This document shows, piece after piece, positions 45,904-57,388 of a DNA stretch of 64,000 bases. The position numbers were made by a program, and so were the translations under genes. Location of the stretch: assembly GCA_032622095.1 (NCBI GenBank), contig CP136061.1, positions 134,565,587 to 134,629,586 of the forward strand. Reading direction: 5' to 3'. Below the pieces are notes generated by a model that saw nothing but the letters and a program-made list of their open reading frames with translations, made no database searches and was not told the origin of the DNA. Each line of letters begins with the position of its first letter. The first letter of the stretch is position 1. The stretch is from Siphonodentalium dalli. Taxonomy: Eukaryota > Mollusca > Scaphopoda > Gadilida > Siphonodentaliidae.

Positions 45904-46993
45904 GAGAGCGGGCGCTATGAACCATAGGACCTACATCCCCTCCTTGATATCTGTCCACTCACTTCAGAACTCACTCTCAATCTCGACCCCCGTTCAAACA
46001 AAATATGTTCAAATCAAAAGATATAATAATAGTATTTCACCAGAGAATGCTCAAGAAAAGAACTTAATGACTCATATAAACTTAGGATAGAACTAAGAAA
46101 ACAAAGAGAACAATATCAAAACAAAAACTTCCGCATCCATAATGTGGAAATAGTCGAACAATGAATGGACTTTACATTCACTTGTGAACTAATAATACAG
46201 TAATAATTATTGTGTTATTTAAATCGTGAATTTTCGTTATGTAACACGATAACTAAGAGCCGAATGGTTCGTTCCTAAATAAATTAATTGATTGATTGAT
46301 TGATGCTTCGAACCATCGATGCAATACATTGCGTGTCGGTAAATTCGAGTTAGATAGGACAGTTGTACCTAACAGTGAAGTGTGATCATTAGATAGATTC
46401 CCAGGTGAAAATATTATTCTAGGAGTCTTTATACTGGAGTTGCACTGGTCATGGCATTAAACATTTATAGTTAGTGACGACGTTTTGACAATCCGACGAT
46501 AAAACAAACGTCACTAATAAAAACAATAGGTTGATTTAGGTCTGAGCCCCTATATATAGATTTGTCCAATGTCATGTGTTTTTTAAAATTTTGGTTCAGG
46601 CTTTTAAACTGGAGCAATATAGAGCATTAATCAAAAAGAAAGACGCTAAAAATTTCAACATTTACCCAATATTTGTTCCTTTATAACACGATATAATGGG
46701 GTGGGTCCGGCTTCTGACGAGGAGAAGATTGTACCAAAAAACAAAAAGCCACTGAATTGCAATTTTTTTATCTATAATTTCAAACTAAAGTTGTCTGAGA
46801 CATAAATGTACAACTGTTGTAACTTTTGACCCAAGTTGGGGGTGAGTCATATTTTCCATGTAAATGTCCGTTACATTCGACGAGTATACTTCATCATCCC
46901 TGATATGGTCTGAATTGTTACTAAGTCGGCTCTCGTGCAGTTCGTGATATGAATTAATTGGTCATGGTGTTCTTTCAGTCTTCGAATGGCACA
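45904..46993. other. no gene seen
   Basis: An (ATTG)n tract lies at about 46287-46304. The 89-codon ORF at 45821-46090 covers the GC-rich hairpin and is not supported as a protein. Confidence 0.5.
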
Positions 46994-47105
46994 TGGTAAA
47001 GTAGAGTTACCTCGCTTACACTAATTCTTGTTTCCATAGTCACGTCCGCTTAACACAAACGCTTTCTTTTAAGAAAATTTGTGATCTTTTGACAACGACG
47101 TTGTC
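46994..47105 (+). repeat. repeat J, copy 1
   Basis: GTAAAGTAGAGTTACCTCGC followed by TTACACT, and later TGTGATCTTTTGACAACG, matches 48168-48270. Confidence 0.65.
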
Positions 47106-47379
47106 GTATATACATATAAATATTTATTAGGAAAGGAGGAAAGACCAAGCAGAAAATTTAGTCCGCCGGGAAATCACACCACTTCGTGTTCCAATCGCCG
47201 ACGTTTAGCAATTGACCAAACCATGAAGATACAAAACTCTGGCTACACTCCCAATCCGCTGTACACCAATCTGGCGATACACCCATCCGTACTCAAATGT
47301 AAGGCAGAGTTCGGTCCCCTAAATAAGCTGGTCTGACCACTTCCATCACGTATACATATTATTGTAATTGTGAATGTGA

Positions 47380-47775
47380 TATTATCCACAAAACACACTT
47401 TGTGTGAGCTGCATCGTTTTTTATATACAGCGCGTAAATAGTGAGCGATAAGCTAAACATTGAACGCGTGGCGATATGTTTTTAGGAGAGTAAATCACGG
47501 TGACCCATATTCAACACCGAAATCTTGAGAGGCGTGGATTAGCATGCGCTCTATACCGTTATATTGTAAACAACTTGGTGGCATTTCTAACCAAAGTTAC
47601 CTTGTGGGGTCTAGCTAGCTGCCCGGTGTTGATTGTTTTGCTTATCGCATACTCTTTACGTATTATTTGTTTACATAGCATGGCGTTTGTTTACATAACA
47701 CAGAGTATTAACATGACAATAATATGCAATGTAAACGAAATCTATGATTGGTACACCCAAAATAAAGTTTAGTCA
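47380..47775 (+). repeat. dispersed repeat family E, copy 3
   Basis: Opens with GATATTATCCACAAAACACA as copy 1 opens with GATATTATTCACAAAACATG. Later shares TGTTTACATAACACAGAG, AATAATATGCAATGTAAACG and ATCTATGATTGGTA. Repeat J flanks it on both sides (46994 and 48168). Confidence 0.55.
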
Positions 47776-48167
47776 ACAGTGTTGGGTTATTCAAAGTTTT
47801 TAATGGTTGGGTCAAATTCCAGAAGTTGTGTTCAATTGTTTGGTTAGATTTTTCGGTTATATTAGTTTAGTTAATAACCACTGGTTTTCAGTTGTGCACT
47901 TATTGTGCTGGGCCTTACAGGCGGCGGTCGTTTGCGAAACATGTATCTTTATCACCAACACTTTTCCGACCTACAGGATCCACTGTTCCTGCTAAAACCG
48001 TTCGATTTAAATCGTATACATTTGCAATGCGCATCAATTAATTCGGTTTTACCACAAACAACACAGAATTCAGAATCTATTTATTTTCTATCATTTCAAA
48101 AATTTTCCTTCACACCAATTGTGACGCCCCAGTCTTTGATTGTGATTATGCTGTGTTTCTTTCTTCC

Positions 48168-48270
48168 ACAGATAAAGTAGAGTTACCTCGCTTACACTTG
48201 GTTCTGTTGCCGTGACTGCCCCCAACACACAAGATCTCTTTTCGTAATAGTGATCTTTTCATCACGCTAC
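48168..48270 (+). repeat. repeat J, copy 2
   Basis: ATAAAGTAGAGTTACCTCGC followed by TTACACTTGGTTCT, diverging after about 90 bp. Confidence 0.65.
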
Positions 48271-48494
48271 CTGCTGTCTATTCTACCTAAAATACTTGGA
48301 TATATTCTACTCTTTGCGTTGTACTCTGCATAAACTTTCCATCAATACTAAATATGACTATTTTTGACGAGATTTAGACTTATATACCGGGCCTTTCCTT
48401 TTAATATCAACAATTACATACGAGTGGCATTACAAGTTGAGTGGCGAAGTTGCATTGAACGGATTTGTTCGGTTTGATTATCTTAAAGGCCCTC

Positions 48495-48864
48495 TTAAAG
48501 ACATATTATGTACTTGTTCGGGTGGGTGAAACTGATCAGTTAGTATCCAGTATGCTATGCCAACTGGAGGAATGTACCATTACACTAACATGGCCGAAAA
48601 TCTGAAGCAAATCGACCGGTATAAAACATCGTCTGAACTACGCTCAGATGTAAATATTTACTGCTTGATTCGGGACGCATCTATCGGCTATAAACTAACG
48701 AAATTGAGAGTCATCGAGAGTCACTTCATTTAATTAATATATAAGAATGACTGTGCACGTGTTGTCAATTTGGATATAATATTTGTAAAAATTACTACTT
48801 TGAACAAGATTATTCTCCATTTATATTTGATCACCCTACCGGAGTGTTTCACATCACTTTAATG
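48495..48864 (+). repeat. repeat I, copy 1
   Basis: About 370 bp from TTAAAGACATATTATGTACT to TTCACATCACTTTAATG. Conserved with 52391-52768 through CTATGCCAACTGGAGGAATG, CCGAAAATCTGAAGCAAATC, GGGACGCATCTATCGGC and GAACAAGATTATTCTCCA. Both termini read TTAAAG/CTTTAA, so a TTAA-type insertion is possible. No ORF. Confidence 0.75.
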
Positions 48865-49307
48865 TTTGAGTCCCCGGTTATTTCTATACAGAGTTCTGCA
48901 TTATTGACTATTTTTGGCGTGAGATAAGACACAAATATATATTACATCCACAGGCCCCCATGCAGTACACAATTTGACACAACCTCCTGGAGTCCACTAA
49001 TACTTGATCCTATAGGATTAAGTATTTTGGAGTGGGTCCAATTTTGTTCTGGGGAGCTATGAAACAGCTGTGGTCCAGGAGTGTCCTCCAAGTGATAGAT
49101 ATTCTCAGATTCACATACAACAATAATTATAGTATTTACCAAAAATTCATCAAAATTAAAAACTAGAATATTGTGATATTCTCCCAGCATCGATTGAGAA
49201 CAAGAAACTCATAGTCAGAAATGGTAAGCCCATCAAGATCATATTATTAAGCATATATAAAATTTATTGGAGCTTGGGACCTTTACCTACAGTGAAATAA
49301 AAAGAGA
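48865..49307. other. no gene; nested small inverted repeats
   Basis: ATACTTGATCCTATAGGATT and AAGTATT (about 49001-49027) form a hairpin. It lies inside TGGAGTCCACT / GGAGTGGGTCCA and CTCCTGGAGTCC / GGTCCAGGAGTG, giving nested inverted repeats up to about 49085. Possibly a small foldback element. Confidence 0.4.
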
Positions 49308-49461
49308 TTTAAAAGAAACGACATGCAGATCGATTGGGGTCATTGGACTGTGACCGGCAGAGCAAAGTGTGTGAATCCCGGATTCACGCGAACTTTGTTT
49401 AATTACTCTGCCGATCAAAACCAATATCCCCAATCGATCTGCAAGTCATTTCTTTTAATCA
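49308..49461. mobile_element. near-complete palindromic MITE-like element
   Basis: Left TTAAAAGAAACGACATGCAG then ATCGATTGGGG; right CCCCAATCGATCTGCAAGTC then ATTTCTTTTAA. The centre also pairs (GGCAGAG ... GTGTGAATCC / GGATTCACGCG ... CTCTGCC), so almost the whole 154 bp folds on itself. TTAA borders both sides. No second copy in the window. Confidence 0.65.
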
Positions 49462-49885
49462 TATACTAGTACATTTTAATATAACATTAATAATTTGATC
49501 AAATTTTCAAAAGAACCACAACAATTGTAAGTAACATATATTGTTCCAACATCGTCTCCCAATAACAACACACATCAAGCGCGTGCACATGATCGGCTCG
49601 AAGTCGGTGGGTGGTTCGTAGCGTTTTGTGAAGTGGACACCACACAGCGAGCGCGTGCATACGATCGGATTGAAGTGACGTAGATGCGTGTTCATCGCCT
49701 TATATATATGAAGAGTCGACTTCACTCACTGCCCGATAAACGTCGTTTAACCGAATACATATCGCGATTTATACTGATTCTTACCGATGCTAGTTGTGTG
49801 AGTGCAGAGGGTGTGTAGTTATTCTCCTTTAGTGGACTTCACGCCCAGACTCGTTGGCGGGAGTTAATCTTGCTTGTATACGTCT
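49462..49885. other. no gene seen
   Basis: A direct repeat of about 120 bp is suggested by CATGATCGGCTCGAAGTCGG (about 49587) and CATACGATCGGATTGAAGTG (about 49658), each preceded by AGCGCGTG. Otherwise nothing was recognised. Confidence 0.4.
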
Positions 49886-50250
49886 TTAACCCTTTACCCA
49901 ACAGAACGCCCAGAAACGCCCTAACAGCCTAAATTATCTTCGGTCTGTCTCAATAAAACCATGGAAATATGGGTATCATTGGAACCGGCTCATTGAGCAC
50001 ATTGTGATAGTTACAGTTATGCCCTGTGCCAATGCATTCTCTTATATATGCGAGTCGACCATAGGTCGCCTCGCATATATAAGAGAATGCATTGGCCTAA
50101 AAAAAACTTTTTTTTAACACTTTTTACCATTTTTTCTTTAATATGTGTTAAGCCAATGCATTCTCTTATATATGCGAGGCGACCTATGGTCGACTCGCAT
50201 ATATAAGAGAATGCATTGGCACAGGACCGTTCTGTTGGGTAAAGGGTTAA
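49886..50250. mobile_element. TTAA double-hairpin element B, copy 4 (family description)
   Basis: Exact TTAA at 49886-49889 and 50247-50250. Inverted ends CCCTTTACCCAACAGAACG (left) and CGTTCTGTTGGGTAAAGGG (right) are perfect over 19 bp. Inside are two consecutive hairpins, each about 65 bp: GCCAATGCATTCTCTTATAT, then ATGCGAG, a short GTCGACC-type centre, then the mirror. They are separated by a spacer of about 60 bp. TTAA and CCC-starting ends indicate piggyBac-type mobilisation. Other B copies have different outer ends (CCATGACTGGGG) but the same double-hairpin interior. Confidence 0.85.
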
Positions 50251-51732
50251 TATAATCGAGGTCAATTGGACACTTTCCGTGTATATGAACATAGAGGACA
50301 GCCTTTCCAAAGCATGATGATATCAAACATGCGTATATCAGAGGTCCATTGAATGCCAAAGCAACAAGATTTATAAGTAAACAAAGCCTTGTTTTCCAGA
50401 TAATTTAGATTTGTCGCGCTATCAGAAAATGTATGTAAACAATACATTAAACGATAGTATCATCACTTGACCTTTTTCTATCACGGTAAATGATATATCA
50501 TTTTGAAAGCAGATTAATCGCGGACATGTCAGATGCTTAATCACATGCAGGAGTTCGCGTGAATACCCGGGCTCCACGTGTAAATGTAGTACGCCTTTTC
50601 AATGAAGCCCGTTATAAAAGAATAATTCCGGGCGGGACTCGGTCCAAAAAACAGCATCAACCTGACCGATATCCAAAGCTGTTACTGATCTAGAAGACTT
50701 GGTCAACATTTCCTGAGCTAACATTCTCCTTACCAGGCAACATAAATAAAACAAAGAAGAAAAAAATACTTGCAATTGTATACCATCATTTGTATGGTAC
50801 AGGCATCGCGAAAATCTACACAATAATCGCAACCGAGACGAAAATTATCTACTTATGTATAGTATCAACTAAAGATTTCCAACCCATACATATAATCGTG
50901 AGTAACCATATTTTATAGAACGAATGTTCGATATAGTCCTATTAGGATCGATGGTTGGACAATATGAATTTTGCGATGAATATAGTTCAGTTTATTAGTA
51001 ACTTTACTCTCAGATAAAACAACCCAGGCCGTTCTGACAGAAGCATACTTGACTTGGGATTGTTGTGATCTCGGATTATATATCGAATCTGCGAACTGTG
51101 TGTAGCTTGCAGGTAAATAATGGACATCTTTTTTTTTTTTGGAATCTGGAATAAATCCGTCTTCTGAAACTGATATTTTCAATACATCCGAGATGTTTGG
51201 GTGGGTCAGTAGACTATTAGCTTCTATTGCTATACTAGATATATATACTACTTACCATAAAGAGTGTCTTTGATCCGCGAGTCGGTATAAAAACCCATTC
51301 CTTGTCAACCCGGCCTTCACCTAATTTGAGCGGACATCACGTGGAACGAGTAGAAAAAAAAACGAAAAAAAAAGAAGACCCCAGCCAGTCGGCTCATATA
51401 CCTGTGCTCATAAAAGGAGCGCTTATGATCCAACTAGAAGAGATATATCAAACTGTAGAGTGATCAAATATCTTTCTACCAATATATATGAGGCTTTTGT
51501 GTAACAGTATTATTTTTGTGGATTTTTAACAAGTATGTGGACGTTAAAAATGAAGTTTTTATGAAGGCAGGCCACATATTTTTTTTTAAGAATCCTATGT
51601 TACTTTTTATTTAGTTCTAGTTCTAGTAAAATAACATGTTTCGAACGAGAATTGCCACACGGAAGACGCTATTCTGGTTGTTATTGAATTTCTTATGCAT
51701 TTATTTCACAGCGTTTCGATGCTATAGAGGAT
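50251..51732. other. no gene seen
   Basis: AT-rich DNA. The minus-strand ORF at 50599-50832 has a somewhat less biased C-terminal half (SRSVTALDIGQVDAVF), but no family and no paired splice signals were recognised. Confidence 0.4.
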
Positions 51733-52049
51733 TGATTGGTTGATTGATTGATTGGGGTCTAATGTCGCTTTCAGCAACTAAGGCCACATCACGACATTGC
51801 CAGTTTTAGTGGAGGAGGAAATGCGCACACTTACGGCTAATCTAACAGTGATTTCAATGGCTGATAAACTCGTCGGCCATGTTGCGACAAACCACCGGCC
51901 GCCGGCGAGTAACTGGCAACTCCACCAGATAACGATTTCGAGTTAAAAAGTTAAGTATGGAAACATGTGGATTTGAACCCTTATCGTCGGCGCTTGAGGG
52001 CGAAACGGCTTGGAGCTGTACTCATAACCGATTGAGCCACCAAGGCCCC
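51733..52049 (-). mobile_element. tRNA-derived SINE
   Basis: On the minus strand the element starts at GGGGCCTTGGTGGCTCAATC (52049 downward). The A box is TGGCTCAATCGG (52039-52028) and the B box GGGTTCAAATCC (51979-51968), typical RNA polymerase III internal promoter elements of a tRNA gene, but the intervening sequence does not form a normal anticodon arm. A body with GCCGGCGGCCGGTGG and TGTGGCCTTAGTTGCTGAAA then GCGACATTAGACC ends in (CAAT)n. This tRNA head, conserved tail and simple-repeat 3' end is the SINE plan, and the tail resembles those I recall from molluscan SINEs. Partner LINE unknown. Confidence 0.8.
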
Positions 52050-52390
52050 TGTGATTTAGGGGAACCGCTTTTAGATGTCATATTTGGTTTCAACATTTTG
52101 TTAAAAGAACAAAGCGGGTCACGATGTTAGACTAAATTGTTTACGTTGTTGTAATTGGAGGTCTGGAGCACCGAATAAATTTTGTATATGTCTTAGAGAT
52201 GCGTGTTAAATTGGCACGCTCTTGCTTCAACAACAAGCTCATGGCAGTACATTTGCCCCAGCCCATACAACCAAGGTAGATACCAGTATGGAGCAACTGC
52301 CCCCTCTAGCTGTGCCCTGCTTTCAACATCCCTCGCTACAAAGTTCAGATGGATGTGATGGTTTGGGATGGTTAAGTTTTAAAAGAGGTT

Positions 52391-52768
52391 TTAAATACAT
52401 ATTATGTACTTGTTCGGGTGCATGAAACTGATCAGTTAGTAACCAGGCGCTATGCCAACTGGAGGAATGTAACATTCTACTATTATCGCCGAAAATCTGA
52501 AGCAAATCGACCTTACCACTCCATAGAAAACATTGTCAAAACTACGATGAATTGTAAATATTTACTACTCGATTCGGGACGCATCTATCGGCGATAAACT
52601 GACGAAAACGATTTCGCCATCGAGAGTGATTGCATTAAATTAATATATAAGAATGATGGTGTGTGTTGTCAATATGGATATATTATTTGTAAAAATTACT
52701 ACTTTGAACAAGATTATTCTCCACTTATATCTGATCACCATACCAGAGTGTTTCACATCACTTTAAAT
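52391..52768 (+). repeat. repeat I, copy 2
   Basis: Full-length diverged copy of 48495-48864. The left border is TTTTAAATACATATTATGTA and the right CATCACTTTAAATG. Confidence 0.75.
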
Positions 52769-53195
52769 GTTGGTGGCGGCGGGGGAGGCAATTAACTCAA
52801 TCTTACCTGTTTCTGACAGGTCATGCTATTTATAATTACGGTACCTGCCTTCCGGGGTAATTGTTATTGGAGACTACCGGTCGAGCTGACCGGTCTAAGG
52901 AACCAGTCTAGTCTGACACAGAGTGGCCAAAAATAACAGAATGGTAACACCAGCGGCATCCAAAACAGCAGGGGTAGCCGCGAAGTACACATAATCCTGA
53001 GGCTAAACGACAGTTGGGCGACAATGCCTACTCCAGTGTTATCTTGTTGACGTCTGGAGAATTATACCAATTAAAAGAACGCAAGGCTTTCGCTATGGGT
53101 GTGTATGATAAATCATTTAAGATGCCTTGTCAAGTTTGACTCAAAATAAGCGATAATTTCCCAGCAAATTTCCCGCTTACCAAAGTAAAATACTT
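52769..53195. other. no gene seen
   Basis: GACCGGTCTAAGGAACC and CTACCGGTCGAGCTGACCGG (about 52874-52900) form a small inverted repeat; nothing else. Confidence 0.4.
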
Positions 53196-53201
53196 GCAAT
53201 C

Positions 53202-53640
53202 TATGGGAGGCCAAATTAAGCGTAATTGCTAACAAATCCATTATGCTTAATTGTAATGCTATTACATTAAGAGTAATAGGTTTTCATAGCCTTATATTAC
53301 CTTACACATATAATGGTATCATCTAAGCTAAATATATGTCAAAAGTTACTGGCATCAGTAATTGGCTGAATCCATTTCAGCTCCAGGGGAGTTTTGAGAT
53401 ATGGAATTTGGATTACGTTTAAGCGTAATTCCATTAAGCTTAAGCATAATGGATTACGCTTAAGCATAATGGCATTACGGTTAAGCGTAATGGAAATCTG
53501 AATTACGCTTAAACCTAATGGCAATGGAATTACGCTTAAGCATAACCGCATTATGCTTAAGCATAATGGAATTACGCTTAAACATAATGGTGTTACGCTT
53601 AAGCGAAATCGGCTATTAAATGTGAATTTGGCCTCCCATA
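53202..53640. mobile_element. palindrome-array element L with 6-bp target duplication
   Basis: Ends TATGGGAGGCCAAATT (left) and AATTTGGCCTCCCATA (right) are perfect inverted repeats of 16 bp, bordered by GCAATC at 53196-53201 and 53641-53646. The interior is unusual. From about 53410 to 53610 there are about eight units of roughly 20-22 bp, such as ATTACGCTTAAGCATAATGG, each self-complementary around CTTAAG and joined head to tail, with looser units (CCATTATGCTTAATTG) near the left end. No coding capacity. Related ends: 18951, 39565, 39735-39991. Confidence 0.75.
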
Positions 53641-53646
53641 GCAATC

Positions 53647-56340
53647 ACCACCATTCGTATCACACAGACATCGCGAAAACACAAAATCACCCATAAGTCA
53701 TACGTTGAAAACAAGCTCGCACAAACGCTCACAATTGTAAACGCTCTTATCTACCGCTTTGGGCAACGGAGCATGGACCCTCTTTATAAGAGACGATTAT
53801 TTGAATGATTCAACCACAATGGCACGAATGATATCAACACGCTACATGTTTTTCCAGCCGTTGGAGGCCGGATTGAGATTTTTTTAGAATTAAACGGACG
53901 TGGCTCATTCGAGCTTACACATTTTGTCTACGTAATTTGGAAGGAGGTATATTAAATTATAAGATAGGTTGACAAATACACGAAATATTGATATATACCG
54001 GCTTTATATATGCTCTGAACAATATTTTCCATTATCAAAGCAATAATTATATTTTTTCGCACAGAAGTGGAATACATGCTCTTTATTTCTACAATATACA
54101 GCGGCATATCAGGAATAGACTAACCCGGAACGTTCTTTTCTGTTCCATGCCGTGTAAATGGGACCCAACATCGTGTTATAAGGTATTTTTTTTATGTCTT
54201 CAATGGGTTCTCACCCTTCGGCCAATCAAATGGCTCCAATATTTCTTGTATGAATCTGTAATTCGACGGGGCCAAAATATAGACTTGAGCTCAATATCAC
54301 ACAGAAATTGACATTAATTGGATAGTAAGCTGAAAGGAGATTGGAGGGGAAGGTGTGAAATTCTAACAATATACGCCATGATAATGATCGCATCAGTCAC
54401 TTGGGGAGTCTTTCTGGGACAAGTACTCCTATAAAGAAGGTAGTTCAAGTATTTATCGACCGATTTCGATACAGAGAAAAACTAAAAAGCGATTAATATT
54501 AGGTGTATTTTGGAGCGCAAACCACCAAGTGGCTTTAAGGCATCTCAGAAAAAAAACAGATAGACGAAAAGCTACCATTGTGGGGGATGCTCCGTGTAGT
54601 GCACTTGGTTCAATTATTTTTCATGTTAAATTAGCTTGGTAAATGGAAAATTGGCTTAATGAATGTTGACTATAATTGTGTGTCAAATCTGATGGTGCAT
54701 ATCGTTAAGGATCAGCGGACCTCACTTGGCATGACAAGAACCACGTGCTTATACCACGAGAATAGGAAACTTGAAATTATTTGCTGTTTAAACGCAGCAG
54801 CAAAAATAATTTATTGAATTTACTTCCTACATCACCACTATTATTGTCTGAAAAGGTAATAATTTTAGTGAAAGAGTAGTATATTTGATAATTATTTTTA
54901 ACCTTCGTCATTTTGAAATGTGAAGTTGTCATTTTCAAGGTAAATGACTTTTTGTTTTGTTATACATTTGACACATATAATATTTTGTTCTGCTTGTCTT
55001 GCAGCTAGATCAACTTTTATGCTGTTATTTGACATTTTTTTTTATAGAAAGAACACATTTCCCATTGAAATTCCAGTTGGGCTCCCCGGTGTCTGAACTC
55101 CTGTATCACTTAGTTCCGATGCACCTAGTTACATTTAATGTGTTTTTATTTCATTGCTTAAAATCAGAGCATCTATATATTACACGATAGACAGACATAA
55201 TGTCAAAGAAGAAATTTGAACAGAGATAGCCAGAAGGGTTCATTTCAATAAACAACATAACAACACACTGCCTGTTCATGATGGTGGTTTCTGCAATAAA
55301 ATTCAAGTGGAATAGATGTTTGTTCTGTGAAATACGTCATTGTGTCGTCAGAAAAGTCCAAGTAAATGACTCACGTGTCCTACCCGCCCCTGGATCCAAG
55401 AACCGAACACCGGGCTTACGTAATAATGGTTGGACGATCAAATCAGAAGGCATATAGTTGTGGTGGACGATTTCTGTTGTTCAGGGGTTGTTATGATGCC
55501 ACGAGGTTAACATAAGCTATGTTCGACAGTGGCTGGTGCTTGGATAAATATAGTAGGCGTAAGGAGCTCTTATCCCACTTGAAACATATGTTTATAAAGA
55601 AATAGTTCAGATGATTAATGAATCGGTCCAAGACGTGTGTTACACCAAAGCACAAAAGAAGCGCCTGGTGTTGGCAGAAAAATGACGTGGGCCATAAACT
55701 GTTTCCACAAGTATGTCGCAACTGTTTTTGGCATATTAAGTATTTTATTCGGATGTTCAATGTTCTAAACCAGATCTTTTTATATGTTTAGGAGTGCCAG
55801 GTGCCGAATAAACAAGAAGGGTGTTCCCCGATTTCGTCAATGAGCACATTGTTTAAATACTTTAAGTATCATTCAGCTTCTCTCATCGTTTGCCAAGGTA
55901 GTCGATTGATCGGGCGAATTTTCTGTATCCACAAAAGTAGCTATTTTATGATCGCAGACAACTGTGTACATCGATGCCACTTTCAAACCTTTGGAACCAC
56001 ATATAATTTCTATCCAGAATGTGTCAGCATTCAAGACTTCATGGATATTGTGATTGGGCGCCCGAGGAGGTCGAAAAGATTGAAAGATCTTTTGATCTTT
56101 TCCTTCACCCATCGGTTTGTCGATTTTCAAGAGGTAATGTTACCAAGATTTCTCATGCATAGTGGGAACAGGAAGGGGGCAGAGCACATGATTTTTAATC
56201 TGGGGAGGGGTGATCGAGTCCCACGATAAGCCATCTATAGATAATATACATAATTATGGAATTTGGTAATACCACCGGTCCCCCACTGAATATGACCTGA
56301 ATACATTGTAGACTATATCTCAACCTAATATAGAATATTT
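53647..56340. other. no gene seen
   Basis: AT-rich DNA. ORFs of 107 (53988-54311), 89 (55491-55760, minus) and 142 codons (55801-56229) have no recognised domain and composition like the background, so none is called. CTTGAAAGATCTTTTGATCT-type sequence near 56078-56100 is a short palindrome. Confidence 0.4.
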
Positions 56341-56490
56341 AAGAAATAAATACACGGTGTAGAGGTGTGTATGGTCAAGTTGTACCACAAAAAAACTGAT
56401 TGTAGGACGACGCGTAGCGGAGTCCTACAATCAGTTTTTTTGTGGTACAACTTGACCATACACACCGATACACCGTGTATTTATTTCTTT
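56341..56490. mobile_element. 150-bp near-perfect palindrome
   Basis: The left arm 56341-56407 (AAGAAATAAATACACGGTGT, then ATGGTCAAGTTGTACCACAA, then AAAAACTGATTGTAGGAC) is mirrored by 56421-56490 with only one or two mismatches around a 13-bp GC-rich centre, GACGCGTAGCGGA. Such identity between arms suggests a recent fold-back insertion or an actively maintained palindrome. A related half-site, TTTTTTTCGTGGTACAATCG, is at about 57257. Confidence 0.8.
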
Positions 56491-57388
56491 TGTAATACGA
56501 CTGAAAGTTTATGGTCACAATTCGACTGAATAGTCAACGAAATACTGCGCCTTTTCGGTCTCAGGTGAGAAAACATTTCGTGGTGTAATTCGTATTGGGC
56601 GTACTCGATTTCTTTGCATGGAGTACTCCGGTAATCTTGTCTTGTTATGAAATTCCCCCGTTGACTTTTCGAGGCACCTCTTCTAGAAAATAATCGTTGT
56701 GATTGGCTAAAAAACGATGTGTTTTCAGCGGCGCCCGTGCCTTTCATTTAAATTGTACAGGAAATACGATTGCGGTCATTTCTGTGTTGAACGTTGTTGG
56801 GACAACATGAATATGATCATCGACTATGGACCATTTTCCTTACACAAAGCGATCTAAATGATCTAGTTTACTAAACTAATCTTATCCCCCTTCTGTACTG
56901 GTGAACAAACGCTTTCATTTTCAACTTGATTCCGAAATATCGAATATGATCGAGATTCGAATCGACGAATGCACAGCCCGGCCCCATGGATTTATTTTGT
57001 CATTTAATATACTTATTAACTTATAATTAAGTAACTTTCTTTGGTCGTAACATATATCAATATACCATAACATCATTTGGACCATATTCATTGGCAACCA
57101 AACTGGTTTCAAGCGACAAATCGCTAGAAAATTCGCAAGATTGTCAAGATGTAGCAAAATTCAAAGCGTTACGGGTGCGGGTGTACTCCGTTGATGCCCC
57201 GTTTGCGCGGAGTTAGAAAAGACGGGAAAAGTCGCGTGCGGCGATCTGAATAAACCGATTTTTTTCGTGGTACAATCGGAAAAAGTAGAATTGTACAACA
57301 AAACTGGAACGAGATAGCCATGGTAACTCGGGCCACTGGCCAATCAGAACATGGCTTTTAAGCATAGTTAGGCAGGGTCGTATTACAA
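56490..57388. mobile_element. possible TIR element, unclassified
   Basis: TTGTAATACGAC (56490-56501) and GTCGTATTACAA (57377-57388) are perfect 12-bp inverted repeats about 900 bp apart. The interior has CpG-rich ends, CCAAT-type motifs (GATTGGCT near 56701, CCAATCAG near 57340) and a minus-strand 88-codon ORF of unknown nature. The left end overlaps the adjacent palindrome by one base, so the two may be parts of one structure. Without a second copy the transposon reading is tentative. Confidence 0.4.

Noticed and set aside
51960-52049. Functional tRNA gene on the minus strand
   Set aside because: The good A and B boxes are followed by a long SINE body and a (CAAT)n tail, which fits a SINE rather than a tRNA gene.
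55801-56229. 142-codon ORF as a host gene
   Set aside because: No recognised domain, no splice or promoter support, composition like background; an opposing ORF overlaps it.
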